From Dendrolimus kikuchii (taxonomy: Eukaryota; Arthropoda; Insecta; Lepidoptera; Lasiocampidae): DNA of 64,000 nucleotides. Shown in pieces: positions 18,727-28,379 of the stretch; the first letter of the stretch is position 1, and each line of letters starts with the position of its first letter. Where the stretch lies: NCBI GenBank assembly GCA_019925095.2, contig JAHHIN020000030.1:8454501-8518500 (forward strand), written 5' to 3'. The notes under the pieces were generated by a model that was not told the DNA's origin, ran no database searches, and worked only from the letters and a program-made list of their open reading frames with translations. A program made the translations under genes and the position numbers.

Positions 18727-19680
18727 CCCGCAGGGGGGCTCTGTGGCGAAGCTTTAGGTGAGTAGCGACACCTCGTACCTGACTCCGGGGGCCAAGGCAA
18801 GACCCCCACCTCCGTGCTTTCCTTAGCCAGCCGGCACGGAATGGAGATCGCTAGAGCTAAGACTCAAGCTCCAGGGGTGGAAGTGATAAAGGGCATCACG
18901 TCAGAAGTAGCTTCGGTGAACCTGCAGCCCTCTGTACACCCCTTAGCCACTCACACCCATGTTGCCTCTGTTTTCTATGGCATTTTTTGGGGCCCATGCA
19001 GGGAGTGGCGAATCACCGTCTGCTCATTTTTCCATGTTCCCTGAACATTGCGACGGGCAGACGCCATAGTCCCCTTATCCCAGATCCATAGTACCACTAG
19101 CAGTTCACCCCAATAGCCCGGTACTTTTTGTCTTCATTTCCCACAATAGTCCTACACTGGCCGGGGCTTGTCCTTGGGTGCATTACTATATGGTGTAGAC
19201 AGGGATAATCGCCGGTCAGTGTCACGCCACATTTACATTAAATTTGTCAATGGGCCTGTACGTGTTGGCCTTCCCATGGCCCCACGCAAGCCCTCCGAAT
19301 GTCCGGGCCATTTTTATAGCCCGTGGTCTTCAAAGACATGCATTATAATAATAACCTGACGTGCTATAATTGTAGATGTCGCGATTCCCCATGATGGAAA
19401 CCTCATGAATGCCGAAAAAGATAAACAAATAAAGTATATTGATCTTGCTCACGAGGTTACCGCCATGTGGAACCTGGACTCTACAATCATAGTACCGATA
19501 GTAGTGTCAGTGAATGGACTAATAGCGAAAAGCCTTGACCGCCACCTTGAAAGGCTCTCGCTTGGTAGCTGCGTGAAGGGTCGGATGCAGAAGGCAGCTT
19601 TGTTGGACATGGCCCGTATTGTGAGGAGATTCCAACTCTGGAGCCTTAACTTCCGGTAGCCTAGACCCTAGGCCCCACAG
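18727..19680 (+). mobile_element. LINE fragment: GC-rich UTR-like part plus C-terminal ORF
   Basis: The base composition rises sharply relative to the surroundings. The first 600 bases are a GC-rich, stop-containing stretch. From about 19405 the plus strand encodes YIDLAHEVTAMWNL and IVPIVVSVNGLIAKSL, ending in MARIVRRF. This is a C-terminal block of a non-LTR reverse transcriptase ORF family. It is 5'-truncated and the clade is not assigned. Confidence 0.5.
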
Positions 19681-19710
19681 TCGGTGGAGATCAGTTTTTT
19701 ATATTTTTAA

Positions 19711-20439
19711 TACGCTTTTATTAGCTTCATACGTATGTTAGTATGTAACGGAATCTTTCAAGTTAAATTTGATCGACTTCCCGGTTTCCGATTGAGCTGA
19801 AATTTTGCACGTATGTGTATATCGCGTGACAATGCAATAATATGGTACCATGGAGCTGATCTGATGATGAAGTCGGAAGATGGCCATAGGAACTCCTGTA
19901 CTAAACAAGATAGACCCGTCGTGTTTGGGCTCGTTTTACTTGTCTTGCCTAGCACTCTGCTGCTACATGATATGCAGGATCTCAAAAGCTTGTATTTAAA
20001 AAGCTTATTTTTACATAACGTTCCATTTTATCATAAGAGTGTATTTAATTCTTTTTTCAAAGTTTTCAAGGAAAAGGGAATTCGATCACTAAATAATCAC
20101 TAAAAAATTAAAATAATAAATAATAGTTGAATAAAAAAATTAAAAAAATACGTTTTTGTAGAAAATCCAACTTAAAAATAGTTCCTTTTTTAAATAAATT
20201 TGAATTAAAAATAGTGGAAGAAAATATGTTTTTATTGTAAAAAAAAAGCGTGGGGTGCATGGTATCAATAGTTATAAATATTTTATGAACAGATATGAGT
20301 AGAAGGGTTATTTTGATAATATCCTGAAAAGCATCCCACGCTTTTTTTACAATAAAATCAGTTTTTCTTACACTATTTTTAATTCAAATTTATTAAAATT
20401 TATTTTCTATTTTTTAGTTGTATTTTGTATAAAAGCGTA
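19711..20439. mobile_element. 0.73-kb MITE with TACGCTTTTAT ends, copy 1
   Basis: The ends are TACGCTTTTAT and ATAAAAGCGTA, perfect 11-base inverted repeats. A second copy in the same orientation is at 38626-39352. The right part of the element is a long imperfect hairpin: AGAAAATCCAACT near 20.16 kb pairs with AGTTGTATTTTGT near 20.42 kb, and TTTTTACAATAAAA pairs with TTTTATTGTAAAA. The hairpin may be a nested element. The short ORFs inside are not conserved between copies. Confidence 0.7.
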
Positions 20440-20589
20440 TTTTATTTGTTGAATTTTGTATAAACTATTTTATAAATAAATGTATATATTTAATAAGAAA
20501 AATGTAAAAAATTTGGAAAATAAATTATATATGTGAATAAAGCCCTTTATTTCCTTAAAAGATAATAATTATACAAAGAAATTAAAATA

Positions 20590-20890
20590 ACGTTATTCTT
20601 TCTTATCCTTTAAAGCCCCACATTGGGTATAGGCCCCCTCCAACTTTTTCCACTCTGATCTTGTCCTGTTCATCCAGTTTTGGCCAGCTGTTTCGTCTAT
20701 TTCGTCGACCCAGAGTTCACTGGGTGCCCTCTCTTTCTTTTCCCCACTGGTTCAACTCATGTGGTGGTTATCTTCGTCCATCGTTTGTCCAAGATTCGTG
20801 CTACATGTCCCGCCCACTTCCACTTTGGTGATCTTTCCTCTGTCCCATGCCCTCTATTCCATTCCCTCTATCCCCTTGTTCTATTGTCAG
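20590..20890 (-). mobile_element. RTE-like LINE C-terminal fragment, different family
   Basis: The minus strand reads ELWVDEIDETAGQNWMNR and WKKLEGAYTQCG, the typical last residues of RTE-like reverse transcriptases. It is not the TATG-tailed family. It is truncated at both ends. Confidence 0.55.
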
Positions 20891-21234
20891 TGCAAGTCCT
20901 TGTAACTAACTTGTAATTTTTTGTTGATATTTGTTTTTCGTCACATTATAAACAAGACGATTAAATTAAATTTTAAAAAATGTAGCTTCTGGTCGCACTG
21001 ACACCGACGTATGATGTTCCGAGATACAAAAATCCCGACATAACTTTGATTTTCAGTGCTAACCTCCAAAGAACTTAAATTGACCAAAGAAGATATCATT
21101 ATTTTTTGTTCTTTTCACATTATAAATATGTCTTACACTATGTTTTAAATTATTAAATTAAAAAACAAACTCCCAAAATAACTTAGGATTAAACAAGGTA
21201 AATATATAATTGAGTAATAAATAGTCGAAATCGT

Positions 21235-22032
21235 TTACATGAATACCTTATGCAAATGGCATAAAGTAACAATAGGCACAGCAGTTGGCTCACTAGGTGG
21301 CGCACCGGCCGCTCCAGCGATGTCCAAATGGGTATACTTAACATTTTTATCCTCCAAACCACTTATTTTAATAAGAAAACCTGCCGCTAGTTGATGATGC
21401 CTAGCTTTCGCTTCCATATCTATTTGAAGTAAGTCATCTCCTTTGGACTTACCATTATTAACACTTAGATCTTCTAGTCTTATTACTGAGACTTCAGTAC
21501 CTTCAGCGACTCTGGTACCACTGAATTGCAATCTTGTCGAATGGTTAGTTGCCCGTGCACTGTGGTTATCCATTGCAGCTGTATGATTACCATAAGAAGC
21601 TTTTGCATGGCCAGTCAAAGTGGCAATGGTATACAAATGAGGATTAAGCGCTTCGTTGGCTATCTCTGCAAGTTTGGTAAATGCATCTGCCATCGCAAAT
21701 CGCCCTTCCGCATCTGTGTTTGTGACTCTAACAGTTTTTCCACTTCTAGCTGTTAGAAGTTCATCAGGAACGTACGATTCCTCACCTATAGAGTTTCTGC
21801 ATAGACAAAGCACACCAGTTACTTTTAAATGAGGTGGTTTTAGTATTGGGCAAGCTTTCAGAAATCCAGCCACAGCTGCAGCGCCACTCTTATCTCTGGA
21901 CATACCAGCCATTTTTCCAGATATTTTCAAATCTGCACCGCCGGTGTCATAAGTCACTCCTTTGCCACCAGAGTTCTGGCTCACGGCAAGAATCGTGTTT
22001 CTGGTGAGCAAAAAGGGTTTCGACGGACAACC
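21235..22032 (-). CDS. M17 leucyl aminopeptidase, large 3' exon
   Basis: About 265 residues are open without introns. They cover the catalytic half of a cytosol-aminopeptidase (family M17). The metal and catalytic signatures are all visible: GKGVTYDTGGADLK with its Lys and Asp, MSRDKSGAAAVAGF, and NTDAEGRFAMAD with Asp, Glu and Arg. The pattern is closest to the invertebrate W07G4.4-like branch from memory. A TTTTTTAGCCAG acceptor fits the upstream border, so this is a terminal exon cut off from the N-terminal exons. Directly upstream is a run of 49 T (minus sense), then the Polinton. I see no N-terminal exons to the right. It is either a real gene split by the Polinton or a pseudogene remnant. 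Confidence 0.8.
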   Translation of the reverse strand, partial: GCPSKPFLLTRNTILAVSQNSGGKGVTYDTGGADLKISGKMAGMSRDKSGAAAVAGFLKACPILKPPHLKVTGVLCLCRNSIGEESYVPDELLTARSGKTVRVTNTDAEGRFAMADAFTKLAEIANEALNPHLYTIATLTGHAKASYGNHTAAMDNHSARATNHSTRLQFSGTRVAEGTEVSVIRLEDLSVNNGKSKGDDLLQIDMEAKARHHQLAAGFLIKISGLEDKNVKYTHLDIAGAAGAPPSEPTAVPIVTLCHLHKVFM

Positions 22033-22045
22033 CTGGCTAAAAAAG

Positions 22046-22094
<49 letters not shown>
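22046..22094 (+). repeat. A-homopolymer at the left Polinton end
   Basis: There are 49 consecutive A. The right Polinton end has the inverse, a run of about 13 T after ACCAAACT, so the homopolymer behaves as the outermost part of the inverted repeat rather than as a direct target duplication. On the minus strand it also serves as the pyrimidine tract of the aminopeptidase acceptor. Confidence 0.7.
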
Positions 22095-22097
<3 letters not shown>

Positions 22098-23700
22098 GTG
22101 GCATAATGGGGGGTCTCGAGTACGCCCGATCGTTCTACGCTATCAGTTTTTCGATATATGCTGTATTTACAGAGATAGCTTTTTTTAATTCCGTGCTAAT
22201 TACAGCACTAATTAGCTACTCATTTGTTTATTCTTTTGTTAATTACTATTTCACGTTCACTAATTACCCTCGTCCGATACTCCCTATTGTTCTTAATGAC
22301 GTCAACAACGACTTCAAAACAAAAACAACATGTTCTTTTCTTCCTCAACCTTTATTTAAAACAGTATTTGTACAAATCGTATACTAATATATCATTAACG
22401 AGTGTTTCCTGGCTTTCGAATAAATTGGTCATATCCGTCATACTATATCCATGAAACTTATAGTATAAGTATACCAAACAGTATGCACCACATACTGAAG
22501 TCCAGTCATTTTGTATTCTCATAGTATTGAAATGCCATTTTCTACAATTCCTATTTAGAAAAGCCAAGTGGAATCCTACAGGTGACCGACCAAAGGAATC
22601 GAAGTATTGTCCAATGTTGTGTTGGTCTATGTGCATGGCTACCCAGTGAGAACCTGGCTGGGTGCTTGGATCCAGATTGCTCACTAAGAACGTAGGCGCT
22701 TCCATGTGAATTGGTAAATTGTTTGCTGCATACACGTTCCTCTCTAAAGATGGGTGAATTTTGCATAAACATTTCTGGATCTCGATTGTGTTCATATTTG
22801 TAACCAAAGTGCACACGTGCTACTCGATGAAGAATACTATTGTAAATGTTCAACATAATCTTGTGAACTTATTATGTAAAGGAAGTTGTAAATAAAAAAT
22901 ATGAAAGCTATGTTGACAGTTTTATTTATTGATATCTTTCTTATGATTAATACATATAATTCTATCTTAACTACTATAGTCTACGATTACATTGCGGTTC
23001 TTATCTATTTCAATAACATTATCGAACTCGGCATACACAATACAGTTAATAGTTTGTGAAAGAGCAGATTCAAAACGAATTTCTAATCTCACGCTACCAT
23101 TCCTAATCAGATTCCAATGACTTGAGGAGTTAGCTGATAAATCAGGAGTTAAGTCAAAAGCTAGCAGACAGTAACCTTGAGCGTACTGTTCCCTAGATAT
23201 CCCGTTACCTTCGTTAAGAAAATGTATACCCGTTCCAGAGAATAACGTATGATAGGCTGTAGTGAAAATATTACTCTCAAATGATGGTTGTAACGCTTTA
23301 GAAGGTATTTGCTGACCATCAATGTATAAACAAAATGAACTCATTTCATAATTCTCAAAATTAAAAGGATTTTTAGTAAGACTACCATTAAACGCTGCAT
23401 TATTAACAAAACCAACTATGCATCTTTTAGGTACCTGTCCCAGGAATATATTATCGAGGGTCTTTCCTTGAACCCCTGATGGTATCGTTAAAACTTTGAC
23501 TTCAGCTCGAGTAATAGGATATTTTGCAGTAGTAGAGGCTAAAACTTTTTGATGTGCGAGTAAAACAGTTGGGCTGATTCGAGATCTACGGACAATAAGA
23601 GTTGCATCCATTATGCATACTTTTAACTTTAAATCGTTCGAAGAAGCCATCAAGTTAAACGTTTCTCTCGATCGAACTAATTTTACAGACATATCAACAC
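22092..23700. repeat. Polinton left terminal inverted repeat (about 1609 bp)
   Basis: It is the reverse complement of 33721-35329. I see no difference between them except in the outermost 25 bases or so. The inner border falls inside the capsid gene, at the codons for VDMSVKLV. The protease gene lies entirely inside the repeat. Confidence 0.9.
22352..22795 (-). CDS. Polinton adenovirus-type cysteine protease (left copy)
   Basis: The protein has 147 residues counting from the ATG of MNTIEIQ. The frame is open a few codons upstream through a GTG, but that is not needed. The catalytic His lies in GSHWVAMHID, FDSFG follows, and the nucleophile region is SVCGAYCLVYLYY. In the family this protease (adenain/ULP1 fold) matures capsid proteins. 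A second, apparently identical copy sits in the right repeat. The frame is complete. Confidence 0.88.
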   Translation of the reverse strand: MNTIEIQKCLCKIHPSLERNVYAANNLPIHMEAPTFLVSNLDPSTQPGSHWVAMHIDQHNIGQYFDSFGRSPVGFHLAFLNRNCRKWHFNTMRIQNDWTSVCGAYCLVYLYYKFHGYSMTDMTNLFESQETLVNDILVYDLYKYCFK

Positions 23701-24280
23701 CGTTAATCAAAAATTTTTCCTGATTGAATAAATCACCATGCAAATGTCCAATCATTTCGATTTCCTTGCTTTCACTAGCCAACTCTTGTCGCTTTTTGAA
23801 TCCCTCATTGGAATCATCAGTTGAATCCATCTTTCCAGATGTATCCTTATACCAAAGACCACAAGTAAGGTGGGAGTCTTTAGCTGCAGGAGCATAATTC
23901 AATAGTGTTTCTATATATGCACGATATGCATATGTGTTATTCGGAGGTGAAACAAGTTTTTGATTTAAATATACATCAAGTTGGTTGAAAAGTGAATGTA
24001 ACCAATTATTAACTGGAGCCACCACTGTTGATGAATTCAATTTGGTGGAGTCTTGATGTAATATTTTCGCTTTTATATGTATTAATGTATGAGATAAATC
24101 TATGTAGTCATCTCCTCCTCCTGGTACTTGAAATTCTATCGGCCCATCATCAGCCAGAGATGAAATTGGTTTGTAATGTATCCATAATCCACTTTCGATA
24201 CTTGTTTGTGTTGAAGGTAAAGCAAATAAATCTAATTCTGACTTAATGCACTCGCAAGAATGACTATGTAGAAAAGACAT
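22967..24280 (-). CDS. Polinton major capsid protein candidate
   Basis: A 437-residue open frame starts MSFLHSHSCE. Blocks such as LPSTQTSIESG, PGGGDDYIDL and LLNYAPAAKDSH belong to a protein annotated across insect genomes as F54H12.2-like. In Polintons I take it as the double jelly-roll major capsid protein. That assignment comes from family knowledge, not from a fold visible here. The gene crosses the inner border of the left inverted repeat, so its last 246 or so codons are duplicated at the other end. It starts 11 bases downstream of the small basic protein gene. Confidence 0.78.
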   Translation of the reverse strand: MSFLHSHSCECIKSELDLFALPSTQTSIESGLWIHYKPISSLADDGPIEFQVPGGGDDYIDLSHTLIHIKAKILHQDSTKLNSSTVVAPVNNWLHSLFNQLDVYLNQKLVSPPNNTYAYRAYIETLLNYAPAAKDSHLTCGLWYKDTSGKMDSTDDSNEGFKKRQELASESKEIEMIGHLHGDLFNQEKFLINGVDMSVKLVRSRETFNLMASSNDLKLKVCIMDATLIVRRSRISPTVLLAHQKVLASTTAKYPITRAEVKVLTIPSGVQGKTLDNIFLGQVPKRCIVGFVNNAAFNGSLTKNPFNFENYEMSSFCLYIDGQQIPSKALQPSFESNIFTTAYHTLFSGTGIHFLNEGNGISREQYAQGYCLLAFDLTPDLSANSSSHWNLIRNGSVRLEIRFESALSQTINCIVYAEFDNVIEIDKNRNVIVDYSS

Positions 24281-24291
24281 CTTGTTTTATT

Positions 24292-24744
24292 TTAAGAAAA
24301 AATGTCTTTTATTTTTTTCTTGTTCACTTTTATTTTCTTAGCAGCTTTTGCTTTGGCGGTTGATGGTGAAATGAATGAAGACTGATTTCTCCTCTTTGTT
24401 TTATACCCTGAACCAGACATAACGCTATCAATTTTGGCATCTGCTTTCCTTTTTAAGTTCGAACTGGCCTCTTTAAGCCGGGTTTTAATTGATTCTTCCA
24501 TAGGCCGTGAACTAACCATATCAGATAGGAGACCTACACCAGCATTTAAAGCCTCTTTACCAATTACTCGGGCTCCACTGGACAGTAATGGTAAAACTGA
24601 TCTAAATAGCCCGCCTAAAAAGCTACCGATTCCATGTCCACGCTGGTATGGGGCTCCTTTGTAAATAACTCCGATTCCAGATCCAGCTTGATGTGAATAA
24701 TAGTGTTCGTAGGGGCAAGTTATTCTATTACCTTGGGAGGACAT
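24292..24744 (-). CDS. Polinton small basic virion-type protein (PX-like)
   Basis: The product has 150 residues. The N-terminal part is rich in Gly and hydrophobic residues (GHGIGSFLGGLFRSVLPLL). The C-terminal part is strongly basic, ending in KAAKKIKVNKKKIKD. The position between the two capsid genes and the composition fit the PX-type protein of Polintons. They are reminiscent of adenoviral membrane-active or core proteins, but that comparison is inference. It starts two bases from the end of the preceding gene. Confidence 0.6.
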   Translation of the reverse strand: MSSQGNRITCPYEHYYSHQAGSGIGVIYKGAPYQRGHGIGSFLGGLFRSVLPLLSSGARVIGKEALNAGVGLLSDMVSSRPMEESIKTRLKEASSNLKRKADAKIDSVMSGSGYKTKRRNQSSFISPSTAKAKAAKKIKVNKKKIKDIFS

Positions 24745-24746
24745 TA

Positions 24747-25511
24747 TTATAATTTTCTAAAATGAAGCTTTATACACACTGTTCCAAACTGGAATGGTAT
24801 TTTTTGACCAGTGCTTGTTCTTATATCTATTTCAATTGTATCAAACTCCCTCCGCATTACAGGTAAGTAGTGAGGTGGCGAGAATACATGCATTTTATTA
24901 GCTCCATAGATATACTTTGACGGATCCAATTGTATAATTCTCAACAATGGGGTCATAACATCCCCTACAATTTGTGGTTCAATTATATCACAGTAAACAA
25001 ATAATTGCGGTGGTAAACCTAAATGCAAATTAGCTGGACATTTTCCAAGACCCTTTTCAACCAGATTTTTATTAGGTTCAAATCCAAGTTGAAGTGACAG
25101 CTGGGGTGATAATGATAAAGATCTGATATTTTCATCCATTACTGTTACACTGACAAATTTAGATAGTTCATCATAGTGAAATCTTACATTTTCTCCTATA
25201 TTGTTTAACGCCATCAATATATGTTTAATATTGTCATAATTTGTAGCTGGAATACGAGTTTTGTAGTAGACAAGAGAAGTTGTTTCTTCGTTAGGTATTT
25301 GCATTATTTTAGTCACATAAACAACATTTTCATGTTCTTGAACAGTAAACATTGTACATGGATATTGAAATTCTACAACGCCCACGTACCACATACCTTC
25401 AAGTATTATGGACTTTGGTAACTTTGTTGAAAACAAAGTAGTTTTGTTTTCTGGAAAATATTCCATAGAACTATTGCTAAGTAATGTTAAATAAAAACTT
25501 TCTTTTATCAT
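24747..25511 (-). CDS. Polinton minor capsid (penton-type) protein candidate
   Basis: The product has 254 residues. The N-terminal block SMEYFPENKTTLFSTKLP and the WYVGVVEFQYP segment are typical of the Polinton protein interpreted as the single jelly-roll minor capsid protein. No catalytic motif is expected. Its ATG overlaps the stop of the integrase gene as ATGA, a tight viral-style arrangement. Confidence 0.7.
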   Translation of the reverse strand: MIKESFYLTLLSNSSMEYFPENKTTLFSTKLPKSIILEGMWYVGVVEFQYPCTMFTVQEHENVVYVTKIMQIPNEETTSLVYYKTRIPATNYDNIKHILMALNNIGENVRFHYDELSKFVSVTVMDENIRSLSLSPQLSLQLGFEPNKNLVEKGLGKCPANLHLGLPPQLFVYCDIIEPQIVGDVMTPLLRIIQLDPSKYIYGANKMHVFSPPHYLPVMRREFDTIEIDIRTSTGQKIPFQFGTVCIKLHFRKL

Positions 25512-26623
25512 ATTTGATTTAAACTAGATGCTAAAATCCAACTATTAAATTTTTCTGGATAACCTTTCCACTTGACTAATACTTCTTTTCTGTTACCAGA
25601 CTGTCGAGAACGGATAATTTTATCTATTTTATAAGATGAAGTGGGGTCGTACGTAACTTTTTGTAATTCTCTTTCATAAAATGTCCCTACAATTGGCTCA
25701 TTTTTTAGATCTTTTAACGTATAGACCACCCATGGTGATCTATCTATTTTTGAAGTTATAATGAATATTTCATCACTCCAATTAGATTCATAGCCTTTTT
25801 GAAATATATGTTTGTACTTAGTGATTCTTACATGATCTCCTACGTGAAATTTTGGTAATGAATTATTTGGGCTTTTTGCATTTTTTTTTCTATCGTATAG
25901 ATTATTCCAAACGGTCATTATATTACTCGAATTAACATCACTTGGACACATTTTTATACTGGAGTGATAACTGTGATTATAGGCATTTATTAAATCTTGT
26001 AAAACATCGACATATTTGTAAGTGTTCTTGTGAGTAAAGTATCGCCACATTTTCATTTTTAGAGTTCTTTGAAATCTCTCTACTATGCTTGCCTTAATGT
26101 CAGGATTGTTTGTGGTATAATAATTTATATGTTTACTTTTAAAGTATCTACGAACATCTATGGAAACGAATTCGGTACCTTTGTCAGATTGTATGTGAGT
26201 AGGAGTAGTATTAGCTTCATTGAATACACTATCAAAACATTTTTTTATTGTTTCAGAATTTTTATTTTTTATAGCCCTAGCATAAGCGTATTTCGAAAAC
26301 ACATCAATAATACAAAGTATATAGTTATAATTATCATTATACTTAGAATAAGTTCTCATATCACTCAAATCAACTTGCCAGAGTTCGTTAAAGTTAGATA
26401 AAACATACTTATTCCTAGGAAATTTTCTATGTACAGGTCTATGCAATGTATATGTTTCTTGTGATTGCAACCAATTTTTAACATCACTTTTAGTAATTTT
26501 ACCGTTCATCGCTTTAGTTAGTTTTTCTATGCTACTATAACCAGCAGGATGTGAAGCATCATAATATATTTCATTAATCATTTTTAATGGGTCTATTACA
26601 CGATCGTCTAGTATGGCGTCCAT
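25508..26623 (-). CDS. Polinton integrase with C-terminal chromodomain
   Basis: The protein has 371 residues from the ATG of MDAILDDRV. That start lies inside the end of the upstream gene (16-base overlap). The retroviral-type DDE core is complete: WQVDLSDM, IQSDKGTEF and the Glu of SIVERFQRTLKM. A chromodomain-like end (YKIDKIIRSR, VLVKWKGYPEKFNSW) would target insertion to chromatin marks. Chromodomains occur in some Polinton integrases. The frame is open and the catalytic triad is present. Confidence 0.92.
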   Translation of the reverse strand: MDAILDDRVIDPLKMINEIYYDASHPAGYSSIEKLTKAMNGKITKSDVKNWLQSQETYTLHRPVHRKFPRNKYVLSNFNELWQVDLSDMRTYSKYNDNYNYILCIIDVFSKYAYARAIKNKNSETIKKCFDSVFNEANTTPTHIQSDKGTEFVSIDVRRYFKSKHINYYTTNNPDIKASIVERFQRTLKMKMWRYFTHKNTYKYVDVLQDLINAYNHSYHSSIKMCPSDVNSSNIMTVWNNLYDRKKNAKSPNNSLPKFHVGDHVRITKYKHIFQKGYESNWSDEIFIITSKIDRSPWVVYTLKDLKNEPIVGTFYERELQKVTYDPTSSYKIDKIIRSRQSGNRKEVLVKWKGYPEKFNSWILASSLNQI

Positions 26624-27384
26624 TTCTCCCAATCAAGTTTTTTGCGAATCTTCTTTGTGTATTTGTTAGGAGGAGTAGAAAATTCTTCATCCGTAGAAAT
26701 CTGACCAAGTTCATGCAATTTAAGTTTATTTATGTATTCTATTCTTTGTGGATTACCCAAGTAAGACAAGGGTATTTTTATATCATGCAATGCCTTGGCA
26801 AAAGCTTCCCATCCTATAGGATCATTTTTCTTAAGTGGACGTAGTAAATCATTGATCAAGTCTACAATATTACTCCCAGAAATATTCTTGTCATCAATAA
26901 CCACTGTGCCATCTTTATTCCATCGAATTTTGTTTTCACTCAATGAAATCACATTTAACAATGATTCACCTTTTTTAGAATAGGTTTTGGGTATTAGACT
27001 CAGAATTTGATTTGTTGTGTAAAGAGGGTTACTCTTACTGTTGGTGTGCCCTTCACGTTTTTCTTCTATCTCTGATGTTTGAGTAGAGACTGGTTCTTTA
27101 ATGTCAGCTTCATCGTTTATATTTAATTTTGTTCCAGTGATATCTATATTTTTAGATATTATGGGCAATTCAATAGGTCGTCGATTTTCTTCATGGAAGT
27201 GTAAATATCTTTGCAATATTTGTAAGTACAAAATACATTTTTTTCTATCATCCATATCACTGTTTAAGATGTTTTTCATTTCATTATCTAATCGGGATGT
27301 AGGGTTATTATTATCATTATTTTGATGATTTAATTTCTCTAAAAGACTTGGTTCAACGAGCAACATCTTTTTAGCATGCTCCAT
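26608..27384 (-). CDS. Conserved Polinton protein of unknown function
   Basis: The product has 258 residues from the ATG of MEHAKKML. It is polar, with an N-terminal charged region and a compact C-terminal part containing NDPIGWEAFAKALHD and KIPLSYLGNPQR. I know this type of protein from insect Mavericks but can assign no function. It follows the 108-residue gene by nine bases and overlaps the integrase start. Confidence 0.6.
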   Translation of the reverse strand: MEHAKKMLLVEPSLLEKLNHQNNDNNNPTSRLDNEMKNILNSDMDDRKKCILYLQILQRYLHFHEENRRPIELPIISKNIDITGTKLNINDEADIKEPVSTQTSEIEEKREGHTNSKSNPLYTTNQILSLIPKTYSKKGESLLNVISLSENKIRWNKDGTVVIDDKNISGSNIVDLINDLLRPLKKNDPIGWEAFAKALHDIKIPLSYLGNPQRIEYINKLKLHELGQISTDEEFSTPPNKYTKKIRKKLDWEKWTPY

Positions 27385-27393
27385 TGTTATTTT

Positions 27394-27720
27394 TTATTTT
27401 ACAAGAGATTCAACTAATCCACTTAAGATTGCACCCAATATTATTGGTAGGAATGCACCACCTTTTTGTATTATTATACTTTTCCTTGCTTTATTTACCC
27501 CTTTGCGAACTAACTTACGAAGTACCGATTTGTAGTTTTTTAATTTTTTCTTATTCTTCTCTTCAATTGGTACCTTTCCTTGGAGAACGTTATGAATACA
27601 TTCACAAATACAATTTATTTCATCTTCATCACAAGATTTTAAAAGAGCTGTTCTATATTTTGGTTTCAACTTATGTAACGCTGACAACAAATCTTTATGC
27701 GTGTTGAGACTTCGCGACAT
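27394..27720 (-). CDS. Small Polinton protein with hydrophobic C-terminus
   Basis: The product has 108 residues. It has a Cys-containing middle (NCICECIHNVL), a basic stretch (KKKLKNYKSVLRKLVRK) and a C-terminal hydrophobic segment (FLPIILGAILSGLVESL). It is a recurrent small protein in insect Polintons, function unknown. The layout suggests a membrane- or virion-associated basic protein, which is inference. Confidence 0.55.
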   Translation of the reverse strand: MSRSLNTHKDLLSALHKLKPKYRTALLKSCDEDEINCICECIHNVLQGKVPIEEKNKKKLKNYKSVLRKLVRKGVNKARKSIIIQKGGAFLPIILGAILSGLVESLVK

Positions 27721-27722
27721 TA

Positions 27723-28379
27723 TTAATAAATGATGGGGATTTGGCTGTTCTTGGTATATTTAAACCCTTTTGTTGGTATGTATACATGACATAACCCATC
27801 TGATGGAAAAATTTTGGTTTTGATTCGACATATATCACTTGTACCTTGTTTCAGATCAATCAATAAGTAACCATGTGCCTCTTTGGTTGCATCTCTGTAG
27901 GCATCTTCTATATACTTTGGATTCTCTGGAGATACTTGACGGGCCAAATACCGAATTTGTGTTTTATCACGTGGGTTTTTAAAATAAATAATATAACTTG
28001 AATTTAACGATATATCTCTTTGTCCTTTACCTTGGTGAAATAGATTTTGTGTTATGTAAAACACACTTAAATTTTTATGATGACTACCTTTAGTGAATAT
28101 ATCAACTATTCGTCCATCCGATTCTCTCATGAGATCATCAATAATTATAAGATTTGGATATTTGCCATCAAACATATTAAGGTCCGGAATGCCTTGATAG
28201 TAATTTACGTTTTCTAAATTGTACAAAGGTTGCATTTCATCAAAGCACCATGTTATTTGATCGAAAGAAGTGTTGCAAATATATTTAACATGTTTAATAA
28301 AATTTGTAACAAAATTTGATTTTCCACAGCCAGTTGGACCAGCTACTATGGAAGTGAACGGATGAACAAAGTGAAACAT
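27723..28379 (-). CDS. Polinton packaging ATPase (FtsK/HerA, A32-like)
   Basis: The product has 218 residues. The Walker A motif GPTGCGKS is near residue 14. The Walker B motif NLIIIDDLM is near 78. It ends with the compact A32-like C-terminal region. In related viruses this enzyme pumps the genome into the capsid. The gene is open and lies two bases from the next one. Confidence 0.9.
   Translation of the reverse strand: MFHFVHPFTSIVAGPTGCGKSNFVTNFIKHVKYICNTSFDQITWCFDEMQPLYNLENVNYYQGIPDLNMFDGKYPNLIIIDDLMRESDGRIVDIFTKGSHHKNLSVFYITQNLFHQGKGQRDISLNSSYIIYFKNPRDKTQIRYLARQVSPENPKYIEDAYRDATKEAHGYLLIDLKQGTSDICRIKTKIFPSDGLCHVYIPTKGFKYTKNSQIPIIY

Noticed and set aside
21962..22387. Plus-strand ORF with polylysine
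   Set aside because: It translates the A homopolymer and the non-coding end of the Polinton repeat.
22551..22856. 101-residue ORF overlapping the Polinton protease
   Set aside because: It is in another frame of the protease gene, and the protease frame has the catalytic motifs; the identical ORF at 34565 is rejected for the same reason.
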